Source: an uncultured Gallionellaceae bacterium | GTDB lineage: Bacteria > Pseudomonadota > Gammaproteobacteria > Burkholderiales > Gallionellaceae | Assembly: GCA_903847155.1 (NCBI GenBank) | Contig: CAINCU010000005.1 | Span: forward strand, 62,001-126,000 | DNA: 64,000 bases | Direction of reading: 5' to 3' | Position numbers and translations under genes: made by a program | Part shown: in pieces, positions 7,977 through 16,715 of the stretch | Layout of the letters: each line of letters opens with the position of its first letter | How positions within the stretch are numbered: the stretch's first letter is position 1 | Notes under the pieces: generated by a model | Told to the model about the DNA's origin: nothing | The model's input: only the letters and a program-made list of their open reading frames with translations | Database searches by the model: none

Positions 7977-9824
7977 ATGAACGAATTTGCCGGGATGGAA
8001 GAGCTGTTAAGCGATTTCTTGATGGAAGCGGGTGACATGTTATCTGATGTGGATAGCAAGCTGATGGGGCTGGAAAAAAATCCACAGGACAGCGCTTTAC
8101 TGAATGAGATATTTCGTGGCTTTCACACGATCAAGGGCGGTGCAGGATTCTTGAATGCAAACGAACTGGTCACACTGTGTCACCTTACCGAAAATTTATT
8201 CGATAAATTGCGAAATAACCAACTTTCATTGAATGCCGAGTTGATGGACGTGATTTTTGCGGCGACCGCCGAAGTGCGGCGCATGTTCAGCGCGCTACAG
8301 CAAAGTCAGCAACCGAGTTCTGCCCCGGATGAAATTCTGTCCGCGCTTAAAACTGCGCTGGAAGGCAAGCCGGTGGCGCTGGCCAGTAAATCAAAACCGG
8401 TTGCACAAGTAGCACCAGCAACTGCCAGTACGCCTCCGGCAGGTGCCGAAAACGTTGACTGGGATGCGTTGTACAAGGCGCTCACCGGTTCCGACATCAT
8501 TGAACAGGTTGGAGCGAAGCGCGATCCTGAACAGATCAAACAGGCTGTGGACGAAGAAGAATCCACCAGAAAAGCATTCGGACGCCGCACCACAGATGTG
8601 CCGGGATCGACAGTTGGTCGCCGCGCTGGGGATGTGCCCGCTGTCGAGACCAAGGAAACCACGATACGCGTGGATACCGAGCGTCTGGATCAGGTGCTCA
8701 ACCTGTCCGGCGAAATCGGCCTTACCAAGAATCGCTTGACGCATTTGCGTACCGACATCTTGCAGGGCCGTAACGATGCGGACACCTTGCGCGAGCTGGA
8801 TCAAGCAGTCAATCAGCTGGATATGCTGGTGGTTAATTTGCAAAACGCGGTGATGAAAACGCGCATGCAGCCCATTGGCCGACTGTTCAAAAAATACCCG
8901 CGTTTGGCGCGCGACTTGGCACGTTCGCTGGGCAAGGATGTCGAACTGGTGTTGTCCGGTGAAGAAACCGAGATGGACAAGACCATGATCGAAGACTTGA
9001 ACGACCCGCTGGTGCATCTGGTACGTAATGCAGTCGATCATGGCGTGGAGACCAGAGAAGAACGCCTTGCAGCGGGGAAATCTGAAAAAAGTCAGGTGGA
9101 ACTTTCTGCGCGTCAGGAAGGGGATCACATTCTCATTGTCATCTCGGATGATGGCAAAGGCATGCGCCCGGAAGTGATACGCAACAAGGCGATTAGCAAA
9201 GGTTTGATTACCAACGAAGTCGCCAATACATTGGATGAGAACCAATGTCTTGAATTGATCTTTCTGCCGGGATTTTCAACCAAAGACGAAATTTCCAGCG
9301 TTTCGGGACGCGGCGTGGGTATGGATGTGGTGAGAACCAATATCCAGAAACTTAACGGCACGGTCAACATTCATTCCGAACCGGGAATAGGCACAACGAT
9401 CTCCATTTCACTGCCACTCACTTTGGCGATCTTGCCAGTGCTGGTATTGCGTTTGGGCAACCAGTCATTCGCTGTGCCGCTATCCATGGTGCGCGAGATT
9501 TTGCCGGTGACACAGGCAGGGCTACAGAAAGTATCCGGCAAAGCGACCATGGTGGTACGCGGCGAAGTGTTGCCCGTACTGCCGCTCACTCAACTCATCG
9601 GCTGGGGATCCAACGAGCGCTCCGAAGTGGGCGTATTGATGCAGTTCGGCAACAACAGTTTCATTTTGACCGCAGATGGTTTCGTCGGTCACGAAGACGT
9701 AGTGATCAAATCGCTGGATACTTTCCGCCCCAAAGGCGTGGCAGGAGTCACCATGTCCAGCGAAGGCGACATCGTGTTGATTCTGGACATCAAGGAATTA
9801 TTGAGCGATGTGCGCGGAAACTGA
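7977..9824 (+). CDS. cheA: Chemotaxis histidine kinase CheA
   Basis: CheA is the receptor-coupled kinase that phosphorylates CheY and the CheV receivers. The 615-residue protein has an HPt domain with phospho-accepting H50 in 'FHTIKGGAGF'. A linker without an obvious full P2 domain follows at about 110-230. Next come the dimerisation helices, the ATP-binding domain (N box 'HLVRNAVDHGVE', 'DDGKGM', 'GRGVGMDVV', 'GIGTTISISLPL') and a C-terminal CheW-like domain. It is slightly shorter than E. coli CheA (654), mostly in the linker. AGGAG at 7967 precedes the ATG. Confidence 0.96.
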   Translation: MNEFAGMEELLSDFLMEAGDMLSDVDSKLMGLEKNPQDSALLNEIFRGFHTIKGGAGFLNANELVTLCHLTENLFDKLRNNQLSLNAELMDVIFAATAEVRRMFSALQQSQQPSSAPDEILSALKTALEGKPVALASKSKPVAQVAPATASTPPAGAENVDWDALYKALTGSDIIEQVGAKRDPEQIKQAVDEEESTRKAFGRRTTDVPGSTVGRRAGDVPAVETKETTIRVDTERLDQVLNLSGEIGLTKNRLTHLRTDILQGRNDADTLRELDQAVNQLDMLVVNLQNAVMKTRMQPIGRLFKKYPRLARDLARSLGKDVELVLSGEETEMDKTMIEDLNDPLVHLVRNAVDHGVETREERLAAGKSEKSQVELSARQEGDHILIVISDDGKGMRPEVIRNKAISKGLITNEVANTLDENQCLELIFLPGFSTKDEISSVSGRGVGMDVVRTNIQKLNGTVNIHSEPGIGTTISISLPLTLAILPVLVLRLGNQSFAVPLSMVREILPVTQAGLQKVSGKATMVVRGEVLPVLPLTQLIGWGSNERSEVGVLMQFGNNSFILTADGFVGHEDVVIKSLDTFRPKGVAGVTMSSEGDIVLILDIKELLSDVRGN

Positions 9825-9887
9825 GAAATAGGCAACACCCATAATGATGGCGACTATGAGCGCTATCGCATAAATAGGAGAAACATC

Positions 9888-11015
9888 ATGTTCGGTGGAA
9901 AATTAAAACAAGAACATCAAGTGGCCATGCGCCGCTTGGTAGAGGCCGAGCGTGATAATGCCGCGCTACGTAGTGAATTGGTGAAGCTGGAAGCTGAGCG
10001 CAATGCTTTGCGCACAGAGGCGACGGCAGCAAAGACCTCGTGCCAGGTCGCAGAAAAAATCTACGGTAACATGCAGAATTTCGGTGTCTCATTTGTCGCG
10101 TTGCAACATTCGCAGGCGGAGGCGGCCAATTCATTACGCGAGGAGAAAGAGCATGCGATTGAGGCAGCCAACGTCTCGGTAACTAACCGCGAGGCGGTGA
10201 TGCACATCGCTACCAGTCTGGAGGCACTCTCCGGCGATACCCTGCAGACTTCGCAGAACGTGAAGAATCTGACCGAACGCGCGGCGCAAATCGGCAGCAT
10301 CGTGCAACTCATCAAAGAAATCGCTGACCAGACTAATTTGCTGGCGCTTAATGCCGCCATTGAAGCGGCACGCGCTGGGGAGCAAGGTCGCGGATTTGCG
10401 GTGGTGGCAGACGAAGTGCGCAAACTGGCGGAACGAACAGCCAAAGCGACCAGCGAGATATCCATTATTGTCACCGCAATTCAAGGCGAGACCGAACGCA
10501 CGCAAACCCAGATGCAGGATTGGGCGAAGAAGTCACAAGTGTTCAGCGGCGATGTCGGCAACGTGATGGGAAACATGAAGCACTTGCTCGATCTGGCGCA
10601 CACCATGGAAGGCACCATTTCAGCGGCTGCGCTGCGCAGTTTTATCGAAGTCTCCAAGATCGACCATATACTATTCAAGTTTGAGATTTACAAAGTGTTC
10701 ATGGGCATCTCGGAAAATATGGCTGACAGTTTTTCATCGCATACCAATTGCCGTCTGGGTAAATGGTATTTCGAAGGAGAGGGTAGGGATTGTTACTCTA
10801 AATTGGATGGCTATGCAGCAGTAGCATCTTCACACCAAAACTTTCATCAGAACGGCAAAGAAGCTGTAACCGCCTTTCGCGCGGGCGATCCTGTACGAGG
10901 TATGGAACTGGTTGCCAAGATGGAGACGGAAAGCATGGGCGTATTGGCGGCACTGGAACGCATTGCTGTGGCTGGCGAGGGTGATAACAGATTGCTTTGT
11001 AAGGCATCAGTATAA
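9888..11015 (+). CDS. Soluble chemoreceptor with C-terminal zinc-binding CZB domain
   Basis: This 375-residue protein has no signal peptide or membrane helix. It starts with an about 50-residue coiled coil and then has an MCP signalling domain whose tip reads '[17 protein letters not shown]' at 144-160 and '[13 protein letters not shown]' at 172-184. A CZB domain follows, with the expected 3-His/1-Cys ligands H260, C288 ('[15 protein letters not shown]'), H316 and H320. CZB receptors such as Helicobacter TlpD are cytoplasmic and sense zinc or oxidants such as hypochlorite; the same here is inference. It follows cheA by 63 nt. Confidence 0.92.
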   Translation: MFGGKLKQEHQVAMRRLVEAERDNAALRSELVKLEAERNALRTEATAAKTSCQVAEKIYGNMQNFGVSFVALQHSQAEAANSLREEKEHAIEAANVSVTNREAVMHIATSLEALSGDTLQTSQNVKNLTERAAQIGSIVQLIKEIADQTNLLALNAAIEAARAGEQGRGFAVVADEVRKLAERTAKATSEISIIVTAIQGETERTQTQMQDWAKKSQVFSGDVGNVMGNMKHLLDLAHTMEGTISAAALRSFIEVSKIDHILFKFEIYKVFMGISENMADSFSSHTNCRLGKWYFEGEGRDCYSKLDGYAAVASSHQNFHQNGKEAVTAFRAGDPVRGMELVAKMETESMGVLAALERIAVAGEGDNRLLCKASV

Positions 11016-11139
11016 AACTGAAAACTTTAAATCACCGTTCGCCGGAATATTTAGCGGGGAACTCTTAATACACCGATGAGATTTTCAAGTTGCACACCAG
11101 CACTGTCTACGCGCGGATAGCGCAGGTTCGGGAGCAATA

Positions 11140-11715
11140 ATGGGCGAGAAAATAATCGTGGTCGGTTCTTCGACCGGCGGCACGGAAGCGCTCAAGGTGT
11201 TCCTGTCCGGGATGCCGCAGCACGCGCCAGCCATTCTCATTGCACAGCACATGCCGGAATTGTTTACCAAATCCTTTGCCGAGCGATTGGATCATCTGTG
11301 TGCGCTGCATGTAAGCGAAGCGATAAACCATGAAAGCATCGAAGCCGGTCATGTCTATCTTGCCCCCGGGAACTCGCATTTAGAGGTGGAGCGAATCGCA
11401 GGTAAATACCGCACAGCACTCAGCCAGCAACCCCCAGTGAACCGTCATCGTCCCTCAGTAGAGGTGTTGTTCAAATCGGCTGCCAAGGCACTTGGTGCGG
11501 ACGCTATCGGTGTCATGTTCACCGGCATGGGTAAAGACGGCGCGCTTGCCATGCTGGAAATGAAGCAGGCAGGCGCATACAACTTTGCGCAGGATGAAGC
11601 GAGCTGTATCGTGTTTGGCATGCCGCGCGCTGCAATCGAGATGGGTGCGGTGGATGAGGTGGTGTCGTTGTCCAAAATGGCAGAGCGCGTGTTGGTGCAG
11701 TTGGCAAGAGGCTGA
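11140..11715 (+). CDS. Stand-alone CheB-type methylesterase domain
   Basis: The 191-residue protein is only the catalytic half of CheB, which removes methyl groups from (and deamidates) receptor glutamines. The catalytic triad is visible as S11 in 'GSSTGGTEAL', H37 in 'AQHMP' and D133 in 'GMGKDGA'. The N-terminal receiver domain that normally controls CheB is absent, so its activity cannot be switched by CheA in the usual way. GGGAG at 11128 precedes the ATG. No cheR is present in the window. Confidence 0.9.
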   Translation: MGEKIIVVGSSTGGTEALKVFLSGMPQHAPAILIAQHMPELFTKSFAERLDHLCALHVSEAINHESIEAGHVYLAPGNSHLEVERIAGKYRTALSQQPPVNRHRPSVEVLFKSAAKALGADAIGVMFTGMGKDGALAMLEMKQAGAYNFAQDEASCIVFGMPRAAIEMGAVDEVVSLSKMAERVLVQLARG

Positions 11716-11770
11716 TAAGTCTGCAATAGAACAACTTCCATCTTTCCTGTATGGAAAATCTCTCTGCAAA

Positions 11771-11813
11771 TCGCGTCAATAGGCGATCCAGCAATACACC
11801 GGCAAGCGCGCCA
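11771..11813. repeat. Dispersed repeat, family P copy 2 (partial)
   Basis: It contains the family core CGCGTCAATAGGCGATC and a shortened right part with 'GGCAAGC'. Most of the central loop and right arm are lost. Confidence 0.5.
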
Positions 11814-11858
11814 TCATGAAAAATGCGCAAATCTCAAATAAAAGATTCCCCATAACAA

Positions 11859-11884
11859 AGGCGGGCTTGCAAGCCCGCCTTTTT
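11859..11884. terminator. Terminator after the chemotaxis cluster
   Basis: GGCGGGCTTG and CAAGCCCGCC form a 10-bp GC-rich hairpin followed by TTTTT. It is preceded by AA and could also act weakly on the minus strand for the small gene at 11952. Confidence 0.85.
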
Positions 11885-11951
11885 CAATTTAGTCTGTTTC
11901 CTGCGAAATCAACTCTGGTAGTTGATGTCATTCCGCCATATAGTAAATAGA

Positions 11952-12203
11952 CTACTTGCTTTTCTTCTTTTCGTGCAGTTGTACATATTGTTCGTATTTC
12001 TTCGTGATAAGTGAAGCACAAGCAGGAGAAATTTGATCGCGGATATCGTAAAGGCACTTCATCTGGCGACCTCCGCCCTGTGCAACATTGAAACAGTGCT
12101 TGTCAAAATCCTGACGGCATACCTTCATTTTCGGGTTGTATTGTCCGGCATTGGCAGATGTCCAGATGAGAGATGCGAGTACGACCAAAAACAATTTGTT
12201 CAT
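11952..12203 (-). CDS. Small secreted Cys-rich-repeat protein
   Basis: The 83-residue product has a clear signal peptide ('MNKLFLVVLASLIWTSANA') followed by about 63 residues. Four cysteines are spaced as in the Cys-rich GLG1-type repeat ('CRQDFDKHC', 'QMKCLYDIRDQISPACASLI'). A basic 'HEKKKSK' tail closes it. Such small proteins are periplasmic and of unknown role. GGGGGG at about 12210 on the plus strand gives a poor Shine-Dalgarno on its own strand, so its expression level is unclear. Confidence 0.7.
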   Translation of the reverse strand: MNKLFLVVLASLIWTSANAGQYNPKMKVCRQDFDKHCFNVAQGGGRQMKCLYDIRDQISPACASLITKKYEQYVQLHEKKKSK

Positions 12204-12565
12204 GGAACCCCCCTTTAAAAAAATCTAGGCTGCTAGAAATGAGGTCGGCCAAGCGTGAAGCCCACACCGACAGTCACTATCATACCTCAGCCGTTAAAGA
12301 AAAGAGCGGCTAGAGCAAGGCATACAGGCAAAACATGGATGACAAACATCTGCCAAATGAGATGTATGCAAACGCCTATTGACAAGCATCTTCATGCCAT
12401 TGATATTATAAAAAAATTTCAGATGAGGTGGCAGATTCAACGGGTAATTGCACCACAAGGCGGCAAAAGCGGGAAATGGAATCGGCGCGTGTTTCTACAA
12501 AAAACAATTCAATTGCGCCAGCTTTTATATAATTGGTTTTTTAACTTCAACACAGGCTCTCACAA
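12204..12565. other. Intergenic region with a degenerate P repeat
   Basis: This 360-base stretch holds no credible gene; the short open frames in it lack ribosome binding sites and family resemblance. It contains a degenerate family P copy at 12350-12396 and an AT-rich run near 12400-12545 that may carry the promoter of the DUF695 gene. Confidence 0.5.
12350..12396. repeat. Dispersed repeat, family P copy 3 (degenerate)
   Basis: The segment 'CGCCTATTGACAAGCATCTT' at about 12373-12392 matches the conserved arm of the family (orientation as copies 6 and 7). The other arm is recognisable only as 'GCCAAATGA'. Confidence 0.4.
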
Positions 12566-12991
12566 ATGACTTGGCAACTTTACGACACGGAAATTCTGGG
12601 CAACCAATCGCAAGTTTTACTCGACGACAGCTTCGTGGGCGAACTGCCCGGCGAAGAGCTGCCCAATCTGGCGTGGATAGGCGTGTGGTGCCAGAAAAAA
12701 CCGGAAGGAACTTACTGGCATCCCGATGAAGCCGAGATGCTGGATAAAATCGAAAACAACCTGCTGGAACTTGTCTCGCAATACAGCAACGGCTGGGCTG
12801 TTTATACCCGCCGCGTCGTGTCGGCTGGACTGCGCGAATATTTCTTTTACTTTGGCGGCGATGCTGAACTCGACAAAGTCGCGCACGCCTTAAAAGAAAA
12901 ATTTCCCGAGTACCGTATCGAAGCCGAAGCCAAACCCGACCCAACGTGGGAACTTTATCTTTCGTGGGTAAAAACAGCGCCGCAAGGGTGA
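12566..12991 (+). CDS. DUF695 family protein
   Basis: The 141-residue soluble protein matches the DUF695 pattern: an N-terminal strand-rich part ('WIGVWCQKKPEGTYWHPDE'), then 'GWAVYTRRVVSAGLREYFFY' and a C-terminal 'FPEYRIEAEAKPDPTWELYL'. It has no signal peptide. Members are stand-alone or fused to regulator-of-RNase-E-like domains, and their biochemical role is unknown. It appears to be a single-gene unit. Confidence 0.75.
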   Translation: MTWQLYDTEILGNQSQVLLDDSFVGELPGEELPNLAWIGVWCQKKPEGTYWHPDEAEMLDKIENNLLELVSQYSNGWAVYTRRVVSAGLREYFFYFGGDAELDKVAHALKEKFPEYRIEAEAKPDPTWELYLSWVKTAPQG

Positions 12992-13074
12992 GAATTCGCT
13001 GGTTTTGCTGACTTGTGCAGGGTGCAAACCCATTGGTTATTGCGCCCTACTGAACTGTCATCGAATTGCATCGA

Positions 13075-15012
13075 TTAACTGCGCGGATGAAACGTGACTG
13101 ATTCTGCCTGCGGCATCTTCAAAACATGCTTCTTAATCTTCCCCATCACATGCATCTCGCACTTCCTGCAGTCGAATTCCAGCCTTAGTTTCTCGCTGCC
13201 GTTGGCCAGTGTCATCGGCTCGGCGCGCACTTGGCCTTGCACGCCGAGCACGCCTTTGGCTTGCTTGGGGCACAGGCTTAACGAATAACGGATGCAGTGG
13301 CGGGTGATCATCAGCGAGACTTCGCCTGCTTGCTGGTGTTGCTCGTATGCCGCTGCTATCAGCTTTACGCCGTGTTTGGTGTAGAAGGCTTGCGCGGCGG
13401 AGTTGTTGACGTTGGCGAGGTAGGACAGGGATTCTTCGGGATACAGCGCGGGCGGTTCTGCGGAGGGTTTGCGCGGCAGGCGGGTGCAGGTTTTGATGCG
13501 TGCGGCTTCGAGTCTTTCTACGGCTTCGCGGCGCAGTTTGTTTGCTAACGAACTAGGGACGAACCACGGCTGCGTCCACGCGATGCTGAGTGAATTCAAT
13601 TCAAAATCGGTATTACCAAAGCGTGCTAGTTGATCGCGCACATGGCCTTCTGCTTCCGCAGGATTTTTTGCGGGCTGCTTTGCAAAATCGGTGCTGGCAG
13701 CCGCCGTGATGCCGTCTTCATCTTGCAGCGTGAGCAAGAATCCTTCTGTTGTTTCATTGAAGGTAGCTGTCACACCGATACGCCGCTCGGAGGATTTTTT
13801 GCTGAGCGTTTGTTCCCATGCGTGGTCACGGTTGCGACTAATGGCGAGGCCGACACGCAATCCTTGCAGGGTGTGCATCGGTTCGTTCGGATACACGCGC
13901 CACACTTTGCCTTTGCGCTCGACCACGTTCGCTTGCAGTCCAATCACTTCACGATTGTGCAGGTAATTCAGTCCGTCGCTGTTCGCCAAGTCTTCGTTGG
14001 CTTCCATCTCAAACCATTTGTCGCCGACTTGCATCACCGTGCCCAACTCCAGGCCGACGAAGGTGGGTGTGTCGAAGGCACCGATATCAGCCTTACGGCC
14101 TTGCGAAAAATAATCCGTTGCTCCGCGATGGAAAGTCTTGTCCGGGTCGGGCGTGAACAGCAATTTGGTTTTGCCGCTGGAGGCGGCATGCAATTCCGGG
14201 CGCTCGTTGAGTATCGTGTCGAGTAGTTGGCGATAGTGGCCAGTGATGTTCTTCACATAAGCCGCATCTTTGTAACGACCTTCGATCTTGAAGCTGCGCA
14301 CACCGGCATCGATCAATGCGTGCAGGTTGGCGCTCTGGTTGTTGTCCTTCAGCGACAGCAGATGTTTTTCGAACGCGACGATCTGCCCCTTAGCATCTTG
14401 TAGCGTGTATGGCAGGCGGCAGGCTTGCGAACAGTCACCGCGATTGGCGCTACGTCCGGTGTGAGCGTGACTGATGTAACACTGGCCGGAATAGGCCACG
14501 CACAATGCGCCGTGGATGAAATGCTCGATGACAGTATCGGAGGGAACAGATGCTCTCACTTTAGCGATCTCCGCTATCCTGAGTTCGCGCGCCAGCACCA
14601 GTTGCGAAAAACCGACATCGGCGAGGAAGCGCGCTTTCTCCGGCGTGCGGATGTCGCATTGCGTGGAAGCGTGCAAATCAAGCGGCGGCAGATCGAGTTC
14701 GAGCAAGCCCATGTCCTGCACGATCAGCGCATCCACGCCCGCTTCATAACAATCCCACGCCAGTTTGCGCGCGGCTTCAAGTTCGGCCTCGTGCAGCATG
14801 GTGTTGAGCGTGACGTAAATCTTTGCGTGGAAGAAGTGGGCAAAGTTCACCAAATCGGCGATATCGGCGATGGCATTGCCTGCCTTGTCGCGCGCGCCGA
14901 ACGACGGCCCGCCGATATACACCGCATCCGCGCCGTGCAATATGGCTTCGCGTCCGATGGCGGCGGTCTTGGCGGGGGCAAGCAGTTCGAGGGATTGGGT
15001 GTGTTCTGGCAT
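13075..15012 (-). CDS. rlhA: 23S rRNA C2501 hydroxylase RlhA (U32 peptidase family)
   Basis: RlhA (YdcP) is a U32-family protein needed for hydroxylation of cytidine 2501 in 23S rRNA. The 645-residue protein starts 'MPEHTQSLELLAPAKT' and carries the U32 signature around 'HGALCVAYSGQC' with 'NRGDCSQACRLPY'. A C-terminal extension holds another Cys pair ('FDCRKCEMHVMGK'). A longer frame upstream overlaps fur in a different frame and is not the start; the ATG at 15012 is used. fur stops only 10 nt upstream, so fur and rlhA are co-transcribed. In E. coli the modification responds to iron, which fits the pairing. Confidence 0.9.
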   Translation of the reverse strand: MPEHTQSLELLAPAKTAAIGREAILHGADAVYIGGPSFGARDKAGNAIADIADLVNFAHFFHAKIYVTLNTMLHEAELEAARKLAWDCYEAGVDALIVQDMGLLELDLPPLDLHASTQCDIRTPEKARFLADVGFSQLVLARELRIAEIAKVRASVPSDTVIEHFIHGALCVAYSGQCYISHAHTGRSANRGDCSQACRLPYTLQDAKGQIVAFEKHLLSLKDNNQSANLHALIDAGVRSFKIEGRYKDAAYVKNITGHYRQLLDTILNERPELHAASSGKTKLLFTPDPDKTFHRGATDYFSQGRKADIGAFDTPTFVGLELGTVMQVGDKWFEMEANEDLANSDGLNYLHNREVIGLQANVVERKGKVWRVYPNEPMHTLQGLRVGLAISRNRDHAWEQTLSKKSSERRIGVTATFNETTEGFLLTLQDEDGITAAASTDFAKQPAKNPAEAEGHVRDQLARFGNTDFELNSLSIAWTQPWFVPSSLANKLRREAVERLEAARIKTCTRLPRKPSAEPPALYPEESLSYLANVNNSAAQAFYTKHGVKLIAAAYEQHQQAGEVSLMITRHCIRYSLSLCPKQAKGVLGVQGQVRAEPMTLANGSEKLRLEFDCRKCEMHVMGKIKKHVLKMPQAESVTFHPRS

Positions 15013-15022
15013 GAAGGGCAGC

Positions 15023-15454
15023 TTAACGTTTATTCGGGCATTTCGCTTTGGTGCAATCCGCGTAGATTTGCAGCGAGTGGTCATGCACTTCAAAGCCCAG
15101 TTCGGCAGCGACCTTCTTCTGGCGCGACTCGATGGCGGAGTCGTAGAACTCTTCGACGTGTCCGCATTGCAGGCAAACGATGTGATCGTGATGCTTGCCC
15201 TGATTGAGCTCAAATACCGATTTGCCACCTTCGAAGTTGTGGCGCACCAATAGTCCGGCCTGCTGGAACTGGGTCAGTACGCGGTACACCGTAGCCAGCC
15301 CGACATCGTCACCTGTCGAAAGCAATTGCTTGTACACATCCTCCGCGCTCATGTGGCGCTCTTGCCCGGATTCGAACAAGCCCAGAATTTTGAGTCTTGG
15401 CAACGTGGATTTCAGACCGACGTTCTTGAGATTTTCAGGCTGTGATTTGTCCAT
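15023..15454 (-). CDS. fur: Ferric uptake regulator Fur
   Basis: Fur represses iron-uptake genes when loaded with Fe(II). The 143-residue protein has the winged-helix domain ('LPRLKILGLFES', 'GLATVYRVLTQFQQAGLL') and the metal-binding C-terminal half ('HHDHIVCLQCG', 'CTKAKCPNKR'). The ATG at 15454 is chosen over one 27 nt upstream because GGAGAA lies just before it and known Fur proteins begin this way. It is divergent from an iron-uptake operon with a Fur box between them, so it may be autoregulated. Confidence 0.95.
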   Translation of the reverse strand: MDKSQPENLKNVGLKSTLPRLKILGLFESGQERHMSAEDVYKQLLSTGDDVGLATVYRVLTQFQQAGLLVRHNFEGGKSVFELNQGKHHDHIVCLQCGHVEEFYDSAIESRQKKVAAELGFEVHDHSLQIYADCTKAKCPNKR

Positions 15455-15509
15455 TAAAGGTTCTCCATGCAGTTTTTGCATGATGCCTCAAAGTGCTTGC
15501 GAATGCAAA

Positions 15510-15524
15510 TGAGAACGATTATCA
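15510..15524. promoter_or_regulatory. Fur box between fur and the FTR1 operon
   Basis: TGAGAAC-G-ATTATCA matches the 7-1-7 Fur consensus TGATAAT-N-ATTATCA. The right half is perfect and the left half matches at five of seven positions. It lies 30 bp before the cupredoxin start and 55 bp before fur, so it could control both directions. Confidence 0.75.
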
Positions 15525-15553
15525 TTCACCTAAATCACCAGCCGAGGATGGCC

Positions 15554-15871
15554 ATGAAGAAAATCTGTTTTGTCGCACTGCTACTTCCGCAATTAGTTTT
15601 TGCCGTCGATGCCGACTACACCATGACCATCAAGGATCACTGTTTCCAGCCTGCCGAGCTTACCGTCCCGGCCGGAAAAAAGATCAAGTTGCTGATCGAG
15701 AATCAGGATGCGACTGCCGAAGAATTTGACAGCTTTTCGCTGAACCGCGAGAAGGTCATCGCCGGACATGGCAGTGCCACGCTTTATATCGGGCCGCTGA
15801 ATGCAGGCCGCTATCCGTTCATGGGTGAATTCAACGCAGCCACCGCTCAGGGCGTCATCGTCGCGCAATAG
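15554..15871 (+). CDS. Periplasmic cupredoxin-domain protein of an iron-uptake operon
   Basis: The 105-residue product has a signal peptide ('MKKICFVALLLPQLVFA') and a single cupredoxin-like domain ('FQPAELTVPAGKKIKLLIEN'). It resembles the EfeO N-terminal cupredoxin or P19-type partner of FTR1 permeases, thought to bind or oxidise metal before import. The usual blue-copper Cys is absent; C25 after His, a few acidic residues and one Met ('YPFMGEF') are what remain. The ATG at 15554 follows GAGG with 6-nt spacing. FTR1 starts 10 nt downstream. Confidence 0.8.
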   Translation: MKKICFVALLLPQLVFAVDADYTMTIKDHCFQPAELTVPAGKKIKLLIENQDATAEEFDSFSLNREKVIAGHGSATLYIGPLNAGRYPFMGEFNAATAQGVIVAQ

Positions 15872-15881
15872 GAGACCAATC

Positions 15882-16715
15882 ATGTTTGCAACCGCCATCA
15901 TCGTTTTTAGGGAAGTGCTGGAAGCGGCACTCATCATCGGCATCATCGCAGCCGCCACGCATGACATTCCCGGCAGCAGGCGCTGGCTGCTCGCCGGACT
16001 GCTGGCAGGCCTGCTTGGTGCGGGTATAGTCGCCGCATTCACCGATGTCATCGGCTCGTTCGCCAGCGGCATCGGGCAGGAACTGTTCAATGCCATCGTG
16101 CTCGGCATCGCAGTGCTGATGCTGGCTTGGCACAACATCTGGATGTCGTCGCACGGCGCCGAACTTGCCGCCAGTGCGCGCGCCACCGGGGGCGACATCC
16201 GCGACGGGCGTAGCGAGTGTTCGGCGCTGTTGCTGATCGTGGGTCTGGCCGTGCTCAGAGAAGGATCGGAAACCGTGTTGTTCCTGTATGGCATCGCCGC
16301 CTCGGACAGCGGGCGCTCCTCGATGCTGTCCGGCGGATTAGTCGGCATGACGCTGGGCATCGCCGTCGGTTATGCGATCTATGCCGGACTGCTGCGTGTG
16401 CCTTTGCGCTGGTTCTTCACGGCGACCAGTGTGCTGGTGCTGCTGCTGGCGGCGGGCATGGCCTCGCAGGCCGCGCGCTTCCTGATCCAGGCCGACTTGT
16501 TGCCCAGCCTTGCCTCGCCCTTGTGGGATACCTCGATGTCGCTGCCGGAGAACGGTGTAGCCGGCATGTTGCTGCACAGCCTGGTCGGCTATGACTCACG
16601 CCCGGCGGGCATGCAACTGGTGTTTTACATCGTCGCACTGCTTGCCATCGGCGCCGGCATGAAGTGGGTTCGCCACCCACGCCAATCCAATCATTCATCT
16701 AAAGGAGCTGTTTAA
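15882..16715 (+). CDS. FTR1 family iron permease
   Basis: FTR1/EfeU permeases import iron across the inner membrane. The 277-residue protein has about seven membrane helices and two REXXE iron-binding motifs: 'REVLE' at residues 10-14 and 'REGSE' at 126-130. GGAG at 15871 precedes the ATG at 15882. It sits between a periplasmic cupredoxin and an outer-membrane protein, all downstream of a Fur box, so this looks like one iron-import operon. The following gene starts directly after its stop. Confidence 0.9.
   Translation: MFATAIIVFREVLEAALIIGIIAAATHDIPGSRRWLLAGLLAGLLGAGIVAAFTDVIGSFASGIGQELFNAIVLGIAVLMLAWHNIWMSSHGAELAASARATGGDIRDGRSECSALLLIVGLAVLREGSETVLFLYGIAASDSGRSSMLSGGLVGMTLGIAVGYAIYAGLLRVPLRWFFTATSVLVLLLAAGMASQAARFLIQADLLPSLASPLWDTSMSLPENGVAGMLLHSLVGYDSRPAGMQLVFYIVALLAIGAGMKWVRHPRQSNHSSKGAV

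Noticed and set aside
12255-12729. Two short overlapping open frames upstream of the DUF695 gene
   Set aside because: No ribosome binding site, odd composition, and they run into the DUF695 gene in other frames and through a repeat.
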